Shown here one piece after another: positions 26,033-35,804 of a stretch of 64,000 bases of DNA. Source of the stretch: Streptomyces sp. NBC_00289 (lineage in GTDB: Bacteria; Actinomycetota; Actinomycetes; Streptomycetales; Streptomycetaceae); contig NZ_CP108046.1 in NCBI RefSeq assembly GCF_041435115.1, positions 2,728,001 through 2,792,000 on the forward strand. Reading direction: 5' to 3'. The notes beneath the pieces were generated by a model that saw only the letters and a list, made by a program, of their open reading frames with translations, was not told the origin of the DNA and made no database searches. The translations under genes and the position numbers were made by a program. Positions within the stretch are counted from its first letter, which is position 1; every line of letters begins with the position of its first letter.

Positions 26033-27172
26033 CTACACGTGCCGGTTCCCCCGCTTCGCCTCCATCGCCGCCCGTCCCTCCGCCCCCTTCCGCTTCCAGT
26101 CACGCCGGATCTCGGCCCGCACCCGAGCGTCGGTCTTGGCGACGATCCGCTGGTTCTCCCGCAGGAGCTTGCGGTAGCTGTCCAGCCGCCGCTCGGGCAG
26201 CTCGCCGGATTCGAGCGCGGCCAGCACCGCGCACCCCGGCTCGGACCCGTGGGCGCAGTCGTGGAAACGGCACTGCCGGGCCAGCTCCTCGATCTCGGAG
26301 AAGACCTGCCCGACCCCGGCCTCGGCGTCCCACAGGCCGACGCCCCGCAGTCCCGGGGTGTCGATCAGCACGCCCCCGCCCGGCAGGGCGAGGAGGTTGC
26401 GCGTGGTGGTCGTGTGGCGGCCCTTGCCGTCCACGTCGCGGATGGCCTGGACCTCCATCACGTCCGCGCCGAGCAGCGCGTTGGCGAGCGTCGACTTGCC
26501 CGCGCCGGACTGTCCGAGCAGCACGGACGTGCCCCCGGCGACGACGGCGGCGAGCACGTCGAGCCCGTCCCCGTCCCGGGCGCTGACCGGCACCACCGGC
26601 ACACCGGGCGCGGTCGTCTCGACGTCCTGGACGAGATGCGCGAGGGTCGCCGCGTCGGGCACGAGGTCGGCCTTGGTGAGGGCGACCACGGGCTGTGCCC
26701 CGGACTCCCAGGCCAGGGCCAGGAAGCGTTCGATGCGGCCGAGGTCGAGTTCGCCGGCCAGCGACACGGCGACGACCGCGTGGTCGACGTTGGCGGCGAG
26801 GATCTGCCCCTCGGACCGCTTGGAGGAGGTGGAACGCACGAAGGCGGTACGGCGCGGCAGCAGTGTCCGCACGTACAGCGGATCGCTGCCTTCGGGGTCG
26901 ACGGCGGCCCAGTCCCCCGTGCACACGACCTTCATCGGGTCACGGGGAACGACGAACTCGGTGTCGGCACGGACGGGACCGACCGGGGTGACGACGTCGC
27001 ACTGACCGCGATCGACCCGCACGACACGACCGGGCAGCAGACCCTGCCCGGCATACGGGGCGAACTCGGCCTCCCAGCCCGCATCCCAGCCGTACGGCAC
27101 GAGCGGATGCGAGGAGGACGAGGACGAACCTGGGAGAGAAGAGAAAGACAAAGACAAGGGGTGACCCTTCAC
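26033..27172 (-). CDS. rsgA: Ribosome small-subunit-dependent GTPase RsgA
   Basis: 379 aa. A circularly permuted GTPase with an N-terminal OB domain (PGRVVRVDRGQCDVVTPVG). The motif order is G4 (VALTKADLVPD), then the G1 P-loop (LLGQSGAGKSTLANAL), then G3 (LIDTPGLRG). A C-terminal zinc site is seen in CRFHDCAHGSEPGCAV. It matures the 30S subunit. A GTG start at 27172 gives a serine-rich N-terminus; a later start is possible. A 23-codon ORF with its own ribosome site ends 44 bases upstream and may be a leader. Confidence 0.93.
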   Translation of the reverse strand: MKGHPLSLSFSSLPGSSSSSSHPLVPYGWDAGWEAEFAPYAGQGLLPGRVVRVDRGQCDVVTPVGPVRADTEFVVPRDPMKVVCTGDWAAVDPEGSDPLYVRTLLPRRTAFVRSTSSKRSEGQILAANVDHAVVAVSLAGELDLGRIERFLALAWESGAQPVVALTKADLVPDAATLAHLVQDVETTAPGVPVVPVSARDGDGLDVLAAVVAGGTSVLLGQSGAGKSTLANALLGADVMEVQAIRDVDGKGRHTTTTRNLLALPGGGVLIDTPGLRGVGLWDAEAGVGQVFSEIEELARQCRFHDCAHGSEPGCAVLAALESGELPERRLDSYRKLLRENQRIVAKTDARVRAEIRRDWKRKGAEGRAAMEAKRGNRHV

Positions 27173-27216
27173 AGGGTGGCCCCGGCACCGCGCTCACTGG
27201 CGCGGGAGGAGAGAGG

Positions 27217-27288
27217 TCAGCCGGAGGCCACGGAGGTGGACTTGACGAACTTCCGGATGCGGGCAGCGCCCACCACATGGACAGCCAT
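27217..27288 (-). CDS. Possible 23-aa leader or small protein upstream of rsgA
   Basis: ATG 27288, preceded by GAGGTG at proper spacing, encodes MAVHVVGAARIRKFVKSTSV followed by ASG and stop. It is basic and weakly amphipathic. It sits between a promoter-like area (TATGGT near 27360) and rsgA. It could be a leader peptide influencing rsgA translation, or a genuine micro-protein. No homology can be claimed. Confidence 0.35.
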   Translation of the reverse strand: MAVHVVGAARIRKFVKSTSVASG

Positions 27289-27446
27289 CGGTCACACCTC
27301 CCGTTACTCACTCGGCCGCCGGACGGGACCGGCAGACCACCGTGTGAAGCAGCCCTCACCATAGAGGCGCGCACCCGCACGTGCCACCGGTTTTTCTTCC
27401 GGACCCGCTCAGGCACGGAGCGGGGGCGGGAAGTGCAGCCGGAGGG

Positions 27447-27707
27447 TCACAAGTCCGCGCTGTCGTCACCGCTCCGCCCGGTCTCGGGCTCCCTGATGAG
27501 CCGGGTCGCCAGGTGGTAGGTGACGGTGACGTCCTGGTATTCCTGACCGGGGCGGACCGTGTCCGGCAGGTGGGTGCGGTGGCTGTGGCTCGTGGACTCC
27601 CGCTTCCCGGTGCCGGGGAAGCGGACAGCAGTCTGGGGTCCCCGGGTGAAGCGGAGCCGTGCGGCGTGGACCGTCGACCGGAACAGGATGTCCCCCGCCG
27701 GGCTCGT
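27447..27707 (-). CDS. Small protein without a standard start codon (ACG where a start is expected)
   Basis: From TGA 27449-27447 back to the in-frame stop of the preceding gene, this frame reads like real protein: AGDILFRSTVHAARLRF, GPQTAVRFPGTGKRES, VRPGQEYQDVTVTYHLATRL. It contains no ATG, GTG or TTG. At 27707-27705 an ACG follows GGGAG by two bases, exactly where a start would be expected, giving 86 aa. Either ACG is used, an ATG has mutated, or the segment is reached by readthrough of the TGA at 27726. It is in the same frame as the 11-mer-repeat gene upstream. Function unknown. Confidence 0.45.
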   Translation of the reverse strand, partial: TSPAGDILFRSTVHAARLRFTRGPQTAVRFPGTGKRESTSHSHRTHLPDTVRPGQEYQDVTVTYHLATRLIREPETGRSGDDSADL

Positions 27708-27725
27708 CGCTCCCGCGCCTCGCGT

Positions 27726-28883
27726 TCAGGGCGGCTCCTCCGGCTCCTTGGCGGCACGAGGGCGACTGGACCTCGGCGGCAGCTTCCCGTCCTCTCCGCG
27801 CACCCGGCGGGTGCGGGTGCCGCCTTGGCTCCGGGCGGCTCGGCCCCGCTGTCCCTCGGCGCCCTTGCGCACCGCACGCGGCTCGGTCCGTTCCGCGGTG
27901 GCGTTCGCCGACTCCGCAGCGTCCGCAACGGCGTGGCCGCCGTCTCGTACCGTGTCACCTGCCGCTTCCGTCACACCTTCCGTCGCACCGGCAACCTGGC
28001 CGCCCACGCTCCCCGCAGTGCCGCCCACCGTCTCGCCGACGCTTCCGACGGTCCTGCTCGTCTCGTGGCCGACGTCCTCCACCGCACGCCCGGCACCACC
28101 GCCGACGCCCTCCACCGCACGCCCGGCACCACCGCCGACGCCCTCCACCGCACGCCCGGCACCACCGCCCACGTCCTGAACTGCCCTCCCGGCTCCCTGA
28201 CCGACATCCTGCGCCACGGAGCCGACACCCTGGCCCACATCCTGTACGGCAGCCCCCGCACCCCGGCCCACATCCTGTACGGCAGCCCCAGCACCCTGCC
28301 CCACGTCCCGGACGGCGGTCCCCGCACCCTGGCCGACCTCCTGGACGGCCCTTCCGGCACCCGTACCCAGCTCCCCTACGGCCTGACGGGCTCCGCCGCC
28401 GACATCCCGCACGGCGGACCCGACTCCACGCGCCAGCTCGTGCAGGATCTCCGGGTTGCGGTCGAGCGTGGTGAGCACGCGGTCGATGATCTGTGCGACG
28501 TGGTGGAGACGCACCTTGAGCTGGGCCTGTGCCTCGACGCCCGAGATGCCCAGGTGCACCCTGCCGAGCGTGACGTCGGCGCCCACATTCAGTTTGAGCA
28601 GATCCAGCACCTCGGCCTGCAGCGAGACATGCGCCCGCAGGTCCTCGACGTCCAGGTCGATCTCGTCGACCTTCAGGAGCGGAACGTCGAGGAAGACGTC
28701 AGGGCTCGCCCCGGCTGCGTCCTCCTCGTCGTAGGACACCGGCTCGTCTTCGTATGATCCCGACTCCTCGTCGTAGGCCTCGGGAGCGGCGTACTCGTCA
28801 CTGTCCTCGGCGTCGAGTTCGTCACCGTTCTCGTCGTCGAACTCCTCGACGGAGCCCTCGTCGTTCTCGGCGTTGCCGCGCAT
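27726..28883 (-). CDS. 11-residue amphipathic repeat protein with acidic N-terminus
   Basis: 385 aa from ATG 28883 (GGAGG upstream); the longer frame crosses an AT-rich promoter. Residues 1-58 are strongly acidic (Asp/Glu runs). Residues 60-150 are a conserved-looking helical domain (DVFLDVPLLKVDEIDLDVED, LDLLKLNVGADVTLG, AQLKVRLHHVAQIIDRVL). Residues 153-317 consist of fifteen consecutive 11-mers of the type GAGRAVQDVGQ, the first eleven well conserved. The end is basic and Pro-rich. Eleven-residue periodicity of this kind forms extended amphipathic helices that bind lipid surfaces or protect proteins (alpha-synuclein, perilipin, LEA-like). The lipid-binding role here is an inference. Confidence 0.75.
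   Translation of the reverse strand: MRGNAENDEGSVEEFDDENGDELDAEDSDEYAAPEAYDEESGSYEDEPVSYDEEDAAGASPDVFLDVPLLKVDEIDLDVEDLRAHVSLQAEVLDLLKLNVGADVTLGRVHLGISGVEAQAQLKVRLHHVAQIIDRVLTTLDRNPEILHELARGVGSAVRDVGGGARQAVGELGTGAGRAVQEVGQGAGTAVRDVGQGAGAAVQDVGRGAGAAVQDVGQGVGSVAQDVGQGAGRAVQDVGGGAGRAVEGVGGGAGRAVEGVGGGAGRAVEDVGHETSRTVGSVGETVGGTAGSVGGQVAGATEGVTEAAGDTVRDGGHAVADAAESANATAERTEPRAVRKGAEGQRGRAARSQGGTRTRRVRGEDGKLPPRSSRPRAAKEPEEPP
27933..28427. repeat. 33-bp coding tandem repeat array
   Basis: Fifteen 33-bp units encode the 11-mers of the repeat protein. Three neighbouring units around 28080-28170 are almost identical at DNA level (CCTCCACCGCACGCCCGGCA shared), pointing to recent duplication or slippage. 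Confidence 0.8.
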
Positions 28884-28929
28884 CGCCACGCCTCCGCAGT
28901 CTTGGCGTATGTTACGACCATTTTGATCC

Positions 28930-29340
28930 ATTATGTCCACCCATGCCCGGTCAGCACCGTCCGTCCGGGCGAGGGTGGTGGCCGCCAGGCATGCGTGGAC
29001 GGGTTCGTCGAACCACGCGGAGTCGGTCGGCCGGGCGGCGTCCACGAGTTCCTGGTCCGGCCCGAGGCCGGCGGTCTCCCAAGCGGTGTGCCGGGCGGGG
29101 GTGGTCTCGGCATCGGCGAGGCCGGCCTCAGGGGTGCCCACGTGGACGATCAGGCGGGGCCGGTCATCCGGGCACCCAGCAGACCCTCGGCCTCGTGCGG
29201 GCCGAACCCGTCCGCCCACGCCTCGTCCCGGCCGTAGGGAGCGACAGCGGGCCTGGGTCGCTGCTCACCCGGCCACGCCCACGCACGCCGTTCCGTTCGG
29301 CCTGCTGTGCGGTCACTCCGGACAGGTCCTTCACCGACTC
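28930..29340 (-). pseudogene. Decayed gene remnant, two frames
   Basis: Two leftward stretches look like protein but lie in different frames and lack starts. One, about 29340 to the TGA at 29152-29150, contains VAPYGRDEAWADGFGPHEAE and GLLGARMTGPA. The other, about 29185 to 28930, contains RPRLIVHVGTPEAGLADAE, HTAWETAGLGPDQELVDAA and SAWFDEPVHACLAATTLA. They adjoin, as expected of a gene broken by frameshift and deletion. The second runs into the promoter of the 11-mer-repeat gene. Original function not recognised. This 474-bp gap holds no other gene. Confidence 0.4.
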
Positions 29341-29357
29341 TCGACGCCTTGTCGGCG

Positions 29358-30860
29358 TCAGGCCTTCGTGCAGCTCTCGCCGTTCAGCTCGATGTCGTAC
29401 GCCGGGGAGTTCTTGCCCTGCCAGGTCGCGAGGAAGCCGAAGGTCAGAGTGCCGTCCGCGGGGACGGACTTGTTGTAGTCGGCGGCCGCGGCGGTGGTGC
29501 GGGAGCCGTTCTGGGCGAAGCTGGCGTCCCACATCTGGGTGACCTTCTGGCCGTCCCGGAAGGACCAGGAGACGCGCCAGTTCGCGAGGGCCTCGGCGGA
29601 GGTGACCGTGACGGTGGCCTGGAAGCCGTCGGGCCACTGGTTGACGAGTTCGTACTGGAACTCGCAGGTGGCCGACTCACCGTCACCGGCGCCCTGTTCA
29701 CGGCCGCGGGCGGTCGAGGAGGAGGTGCCCTGGGGTTCCGGCTCGGACTTGCTCCCCTTGCTCCCAGCGCTCCCCTTGGACGCCGCGGAAGCGCTGGGCT
29801 TGCCTCCGCCGGACGACTTCGAGCCGGACGGCAGTGGGCCGACGGAGGGCACGGAGGCGCCGGGGTCGGCCACCGGCTGGCGGTTGCCGGAGTCGCCGGA
29901 GGCCGCGGCGCCGTCATCGCTGCCTCCCATGGGCATCATCGAGACGGCGAGCGCCAGCAGGGAGACGAGGACGGCCGCGACGAGAAGACCGTTGCGCACG
30001 ACGCGCGCCTTGTGCGCCACGGAGTTCGGCTCCCCGCCCTGCCCGTCCACCGGGTCCGGGCGCCCGGCTCCCAGGCGCACCTCGGCGGCCCGGCGGCGGC
30101 GCTCCAGGTAGGCGAGGCCGCCCCAGCCGATGACTCCGCCGACGAGCGCCCCCGGCAGTCCGCCTCCGTGCAGCCGCAGACACGCGGCGGCCTCGGCGCA
30201 CTCCACGCAGCGGGCCATGTGCCGGGAGAGGTCGGCCGGGGTGTCGGCGGCGGGCGAGCGGGTGACCGCGTCGAGCAGCCGGGCGTAGCTGCGGCACTGC
30301 CCGGTCATCGGCGTGTCGAGATGGTTGCGGTGACAGCGGTCCCTGAACAGGACGCGCACTTGCGCGAGTTCGTCCGCGACGGCGGCCGGGTCGTGGCCGA
30401 GCCGGCGGGCCACCACGGGCAGCGGCAACGCCTCGACCTCGGCCAGCCACAGCAGCGCCGCGTCGGCTTCCTGGAGGTCGCGCAGGCCACGCAGGGCGAG
30501 CGGCCGCTGCAGCGGCGGTCCGGTGTAGCGGGCCGCGTTGTCCGAGTGGAGCCACAGCCGCAACTCGGGGTCGAGCCGGTGTCCCTCCCCCTGTTCCTCC
30601 CAGACCGCCGCGGTGGAGCGGACCGCGGTCAGCAGCAGGGGGATCATGGGCAGGTGGGCGGAGCGGCGGCCGGCGCCGCGGGCCGGGCCGGCCTCGGCGA
30701 AGCGGGCTTCACGCATTCCGAGGGAGAACGCCTCGGTGGCGAGCTGTGTGGCCGCGGTGGAGCCGGCCGTGCACAGATCGGCATAGGAGAGCACGGCATC
30801 CCAGCACTCGGACAGCAGTGCGGCCTCAGCGGCGTCCTGGGGGGTCGGCAGGTCGGGCAT
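29358..30860 (-). CDS. Membrane protein fusing sigma-region-4-like segment, ZAS-like zinc motif and extracellular CBM2
   Basis: 500 aa from ATG 30860 (AGGAGA upstream). Residues 1-190 are helical and sigma-like, with a region-4-like segment EALPLPVVARRLGHDPAAVA. The stretch DLSRHMARCVECAEAA has the HxxxCxxC spacing of zinc-binding anti-sigma (ZAS) domains. A membrane helix (NGLLVAAVLVSLLALAVSM) follows around 285-305, then a Ser/Gly/Pro linker and a CBM2-type cellulose-binding domain (CEFQYELVNQWPDGFQATV, NWRVSWSFRDGQKVTQMWD, final ESC). A surface polysaccharide sensor joined to cytoplasmic regulatory parts is the natural reading; signalling itself is inferred. Confidence 0.8.
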   Translation of the reverse strand: MPDLPTPQDAAEAALLSECWDAVLSYADLCTAGSTAATQLATEAFSLGMREARFAEAGPARGAGRRSAHLPMIPLLLTAVRSTAAVWEEQGEGHRLDPELRLWLHSDNAARYTGPPLQRPLALRGLRDLQEADAALLWLAEVEALPLPVVARRLGHDPAAVADELAQVRVLFRDRCHRNHLDTPMTGQCRSYARLLDAVTRSPAADTPADLSRHMARCVECAEAAACLRLHGGGLPGALVGGVIGWGGLAYLERRRRAAEVRLGAGRPDPVDGQGGEPNSVAHKARVVRNGLLVAAVLVSLLALAVSMMPMGGSDDGAAASGDSGNRQPVADPGASVPSVGPLPSGSKSSGGGKPSASAASKGSAGSKGSKSEPEPQGTSSSTARGREQGAGDGESATCEFQYELVNQWPDGFQATVTVTSAEALANWRVSWSFRDGQKVTQMWDASFAQNGSRTTAAAADYNKSVPADGTLTFGFLATWQGKNSPAYDIELNGESCTKA

Positions 30861-31211
30861 GGGTCTCCTGCATCCACAAGCGAGGTCAACTCACCATATT
30901 GGCAACGGAGTTGGGGGGAACCTCGGGGCAGGGAACGAGCTTTTCACGTTTTCCGCACAACTGACAAGCTCCGTATTCAATTATGCCGTCCGCCGATTCG
31001 CGGCCGGGCTTCCCCGCCCGGCCGCCTTCGTCCGCTTGTTCCCCGACCCGTTTTCTCGTCGCTACGGGAGTTATACGGAAGGAACGCCGAAAAGTATCGA
31101 CGGTGGTCGACTTGAATCCTTTTCCGTCCCTCTCGCCCCACTCCGAGGCTCGCCCTCACCCACGGAGGCGCGCCTCATCCCGCCCCCTGGGCCCCACCCA
31201 GACGACAGGCC
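30861..31211. other. AT-richer intergenic region upstream of the CBM2 fusion gene
   Basis: About 350 bp with no convincing gene. It is locally rich in A and T (around 30940-30985 and 31080-31100), unlike the rest of the window, and probably contains the promoter of the leftward CBM2 fusion gene. An inverted repeat, AGGCGCGCCT, near 31167 lies in what was the region downstream of the radical SAM gene before IS insertion. Confidence 0.4.
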
Positions 31212-31215
31212 CTAG
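31212..31215. repeat. Target-site duplication CTAG, left
   Basis: CTAG flanks the left terminal inverted repeat; the second copy is at 32925-32928. Confidence 0.85.
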
Positions 31216-31238
31216 AAGGCTGATGAAGATCTTGGTGA

Positions 31239-31270
31239 GGGGCTGTCCGGCCGTCAGGCCGGACAGCCCC
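31239..31270 (-). terminator. Transposase terminator
   Basis: Perfect 14-bp stem (31239-31252 with 31257-31270) and GTCA loop, 5 bases past the transposase stop codon and just inside the left inverted repeat. It also blocks transcription leaving the element. Confidence 0.8.
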
Positions 31271-31275
31271 TCCGG

Positions 31276-32862
31276 TCATGTAGTGGCTGGTGCGAGGTGC
31301 CAGGTGCCACTGGTGTGGGTGAGTCCGAGGTTGATCAGTCGGCGGAGGTTGAGGGCGGCGGCCCGGGTGTGGAGCCAGGTGTTGTTCTTGATGGTGCCGC
31401 GGTAGCGCAGGCGCCGGTTGCCGTGGTGGACGAGCCAGGCGACGGCGCGTTCGACCGGTGGTCTCCAGCGGCGGTAGTCGGCCTGCCAGCCAGGGTCGGT
31501 GGCGGCCTGGTGGCGGGCGGCTGTCTGGAGGTCGTGGTGCGGTCGGATGGTCAGGATGCGTCCGGCCTTGGCTTTGGTGCACCGCTCGCGCAGGTGGCAT
31601 GCGGTGCATAAGTCCCCGAAAGAGGCTTTGCGTTGGTGGTGCTGCCCGCCGGGGTCGGACAGGGCCACGGCGTGTCCGGCCGGGCAGGTCACGATGGCGG
31701 CTGTGGTGTCGATGGCGAAGTCGTCGAGGATGAAACCGCCGGGGATGGCGGGTCGCAGTGGGGCGGGTTTGAGGAACAGCCGGTGGCCGGCCTCGTGGAG
31801 GGTCTGGCGGGCGTCGGCGGCGGAGTAGGCGGTGTCGCCGAAGACGTCCAGCGGGTCGTCCTCGTCGGCGAGCAGGTCCAGGCCGACGGCGGCCTCGTGG
31901 TGTTCGGCTCCGGCGCCGGGCCGCAGGGCGACGGCGGTGTATAAGCCGGTCTCGGGCTCGATGGCCAGGTGGGCCTTGAAGCCGTCCTGCTGGTGGCTGC
32001 GGGTCTTGTGGATGTGCCGGGCTTCGGGATCGACGGTGGAGAGCATCCGGCTGGGAGCGGTGCCTTGGGTGATGCGCCAGCGTCCGTCGCGGCCGTCGGA
32101 GTCCTCGGCGGGCTCGACGTCCTGGCCGGCGACCAGGGCCAGGATGCCCACCACGTTCGCGGCTTTGTCGCCGAGTTGCTGGTCTGGCAGGTGGCCCAGC
32201 AGTCGCAGGGCATCGGTGACCAGCGCGTCGACCAGCTCGGCGCGGGCCTGCTCGTCGTTCCAGGCGATGCGGGGCTTGCCCGGGTCGGTGTAGTCGTGGG
32301 CGGTGCACTGCGCAGCGACGACCGCGTCGGCGCCGGGGACCTCGCGGATCACCGCGCGGACGGCGGCGATGAGCTGGGTGACGGTGTCCTGGGTGGCGAC
32401 CGCGTCGTCCAGCACGGTGGAGTCCAGCGCCCGGCGGTGCTTGCCCTTGAGGACTCCGGTGGCCTTCACGACCTCGCGCACGGCCTCGAAGATGCGGTTG
32501 GGGCGGGCGGAACGGGCCAGCCGGCGGCGGAAGTAGGCCAGCAGCGACGGGTCGAAGGCCATGTCGTGCAGGCCCAGCCCGCAGGCGGCCTTCCACCGCA
32601 GGTCGCACCGCAGCTCCTGGACCGTCTCGAAGTCCGACAGCCCGTTAAGGGCCTGCAAGGTGATCGCGGCGGCCAGAATCTGCGGCGGCATGCTCGGCCG
32701 TCCGTTCGCCGACGGGTACATGTCCACGAACATCTCAGCCGGGAACAGCTCGCCGCGGTGCTCGGCCAGGAACGCGAACACACTCCCTGCCGGGATCAAC
32801 TCCCGGCAGGTCTCCCACACGTCCGGCCCGACCATCTCGCCGACCCACTCACCCATCGCCAC
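31276..32862 (-). CDS. IS1182-family DDE transposase
   Basis: 528 aa. The N-terminal DUF772-type domain (YPSANGRPSMPPQILAAAIT, LGLHDMAFDPSLLAYFRRRL) is followed by a DDE nuclease: first Asp in RRALDSTVLDDAVATQ, second in LDVFGDTAYSAADARQ, Glu in RRWRPPVERAVAWLVHHG. A cysteine cluster (FGDLCTACHLRERC) near the C-terminus is usual for the family. The frame is intact. GTG 32862 or ATG 32856 can start it. Two leucines are encoded by TTA (31609-31611, 31942-31944), so its expression may depend on bldA. Confidence 0.93.
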   Translation of the reverse strand: MAMGEWVGEMVGPDVWETCRELIPAGSVFAFLAEHRGELFPAEMFVDMYPSANGRPSMPPQILAAAITLQALNGLSDFETVQELRCDLRWKAACGLGLHDMAFDPSLLAYFRRRLARSARPNRIFEAVREVVKATGVLKGKHRRALDSTVLDDAVATQDTVTQLIAAVRAVIREVPGADAVVAAQCTAHDYTDPGKPRIAWNDEQARAELVDALVTDALRLLGHLPDQQLGDKAANVVGILALVAGQDVEPAEDSDGRDGRWRITQGTAPSRMLSTVDPEARHIHKTRSHQQDGFKAHLAIEPETGLYTAVALRPGAGAEHHEAAVGLDLLADEDDPLDVFGDTAYSAADARQTLHEAGHRLFLKPAPLRPAIPGGFILDDFAIDTTAAIVTCPAGHAVALSDPGGQHHQRKASFGDLCTACHLRERCTKAKAGRILTIRPHHDLQTAARHQAATDPGWQADYRRWRPPVERAVAWLVHHGNRRLRYRGTIKNNTWLHTRAAALNLRRLINLGLTHTSGTWHLAPATT

Positions 32863-32924
32863 ATGGCGAGTCTGGCCCTGCCGCTGACGCGGCAGGGCCA
32901 GAACCCAAGATCTTCATGAGCCTT

Positions 32925-35688
<2,764 letters not shown>

Positions 35689-35698
35689 CTTTATAAAG
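35689..35698. promoter_or_regulatory. AT-rich palindrome upstream of the ROK regulator
   Basis: CTTTATAAAG is a perfect 10-bp palindrome directly after the aldO stop codon and 107 bp before the ROK start, inside a notably AT-rich 60-bp stretch. It is a possible operator or promoter part. Confidence 0.3.
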
Positions 35699-35804
35699 CC
35701 CCTTTCCTAACCCCTTGTAGAAAGTCCCCGACTCCCCATAGCCTTGCGCCGCCGGTGCCGACATGCCCCGGTCTGCCTGAGTCGAAGGGACGGGGGCCGG
35801 CCCC

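Larger units (their letters stand above)
31216..32924 (-). mobile_element. Intact IS1182-like insertion sequence (1709 bp)
   Basis: Terminal inverted repeats AAGGCTGATGAAGATCTTGG (31216-31235) and its complement at 32905-32924 differ at one base. CTAG is duplicated on both sides. A single transposase gene fills it. Structure and termini are complete, so it may still be active. Confidence 0.9.

Noticed and set aside
27933..28427. CRISPR or intergenic repeat reading of the 33-bp array
   Set aside because: The units are in phase with an open frame and have protein-level conservation, so it is a coding repeat.
31175..32608. Leftward 477-aa frame overlapping the transposase
   Set aside because: Out-of-frame shadow, Arg/Pro-rich, while the other frame has the DDE transposase.
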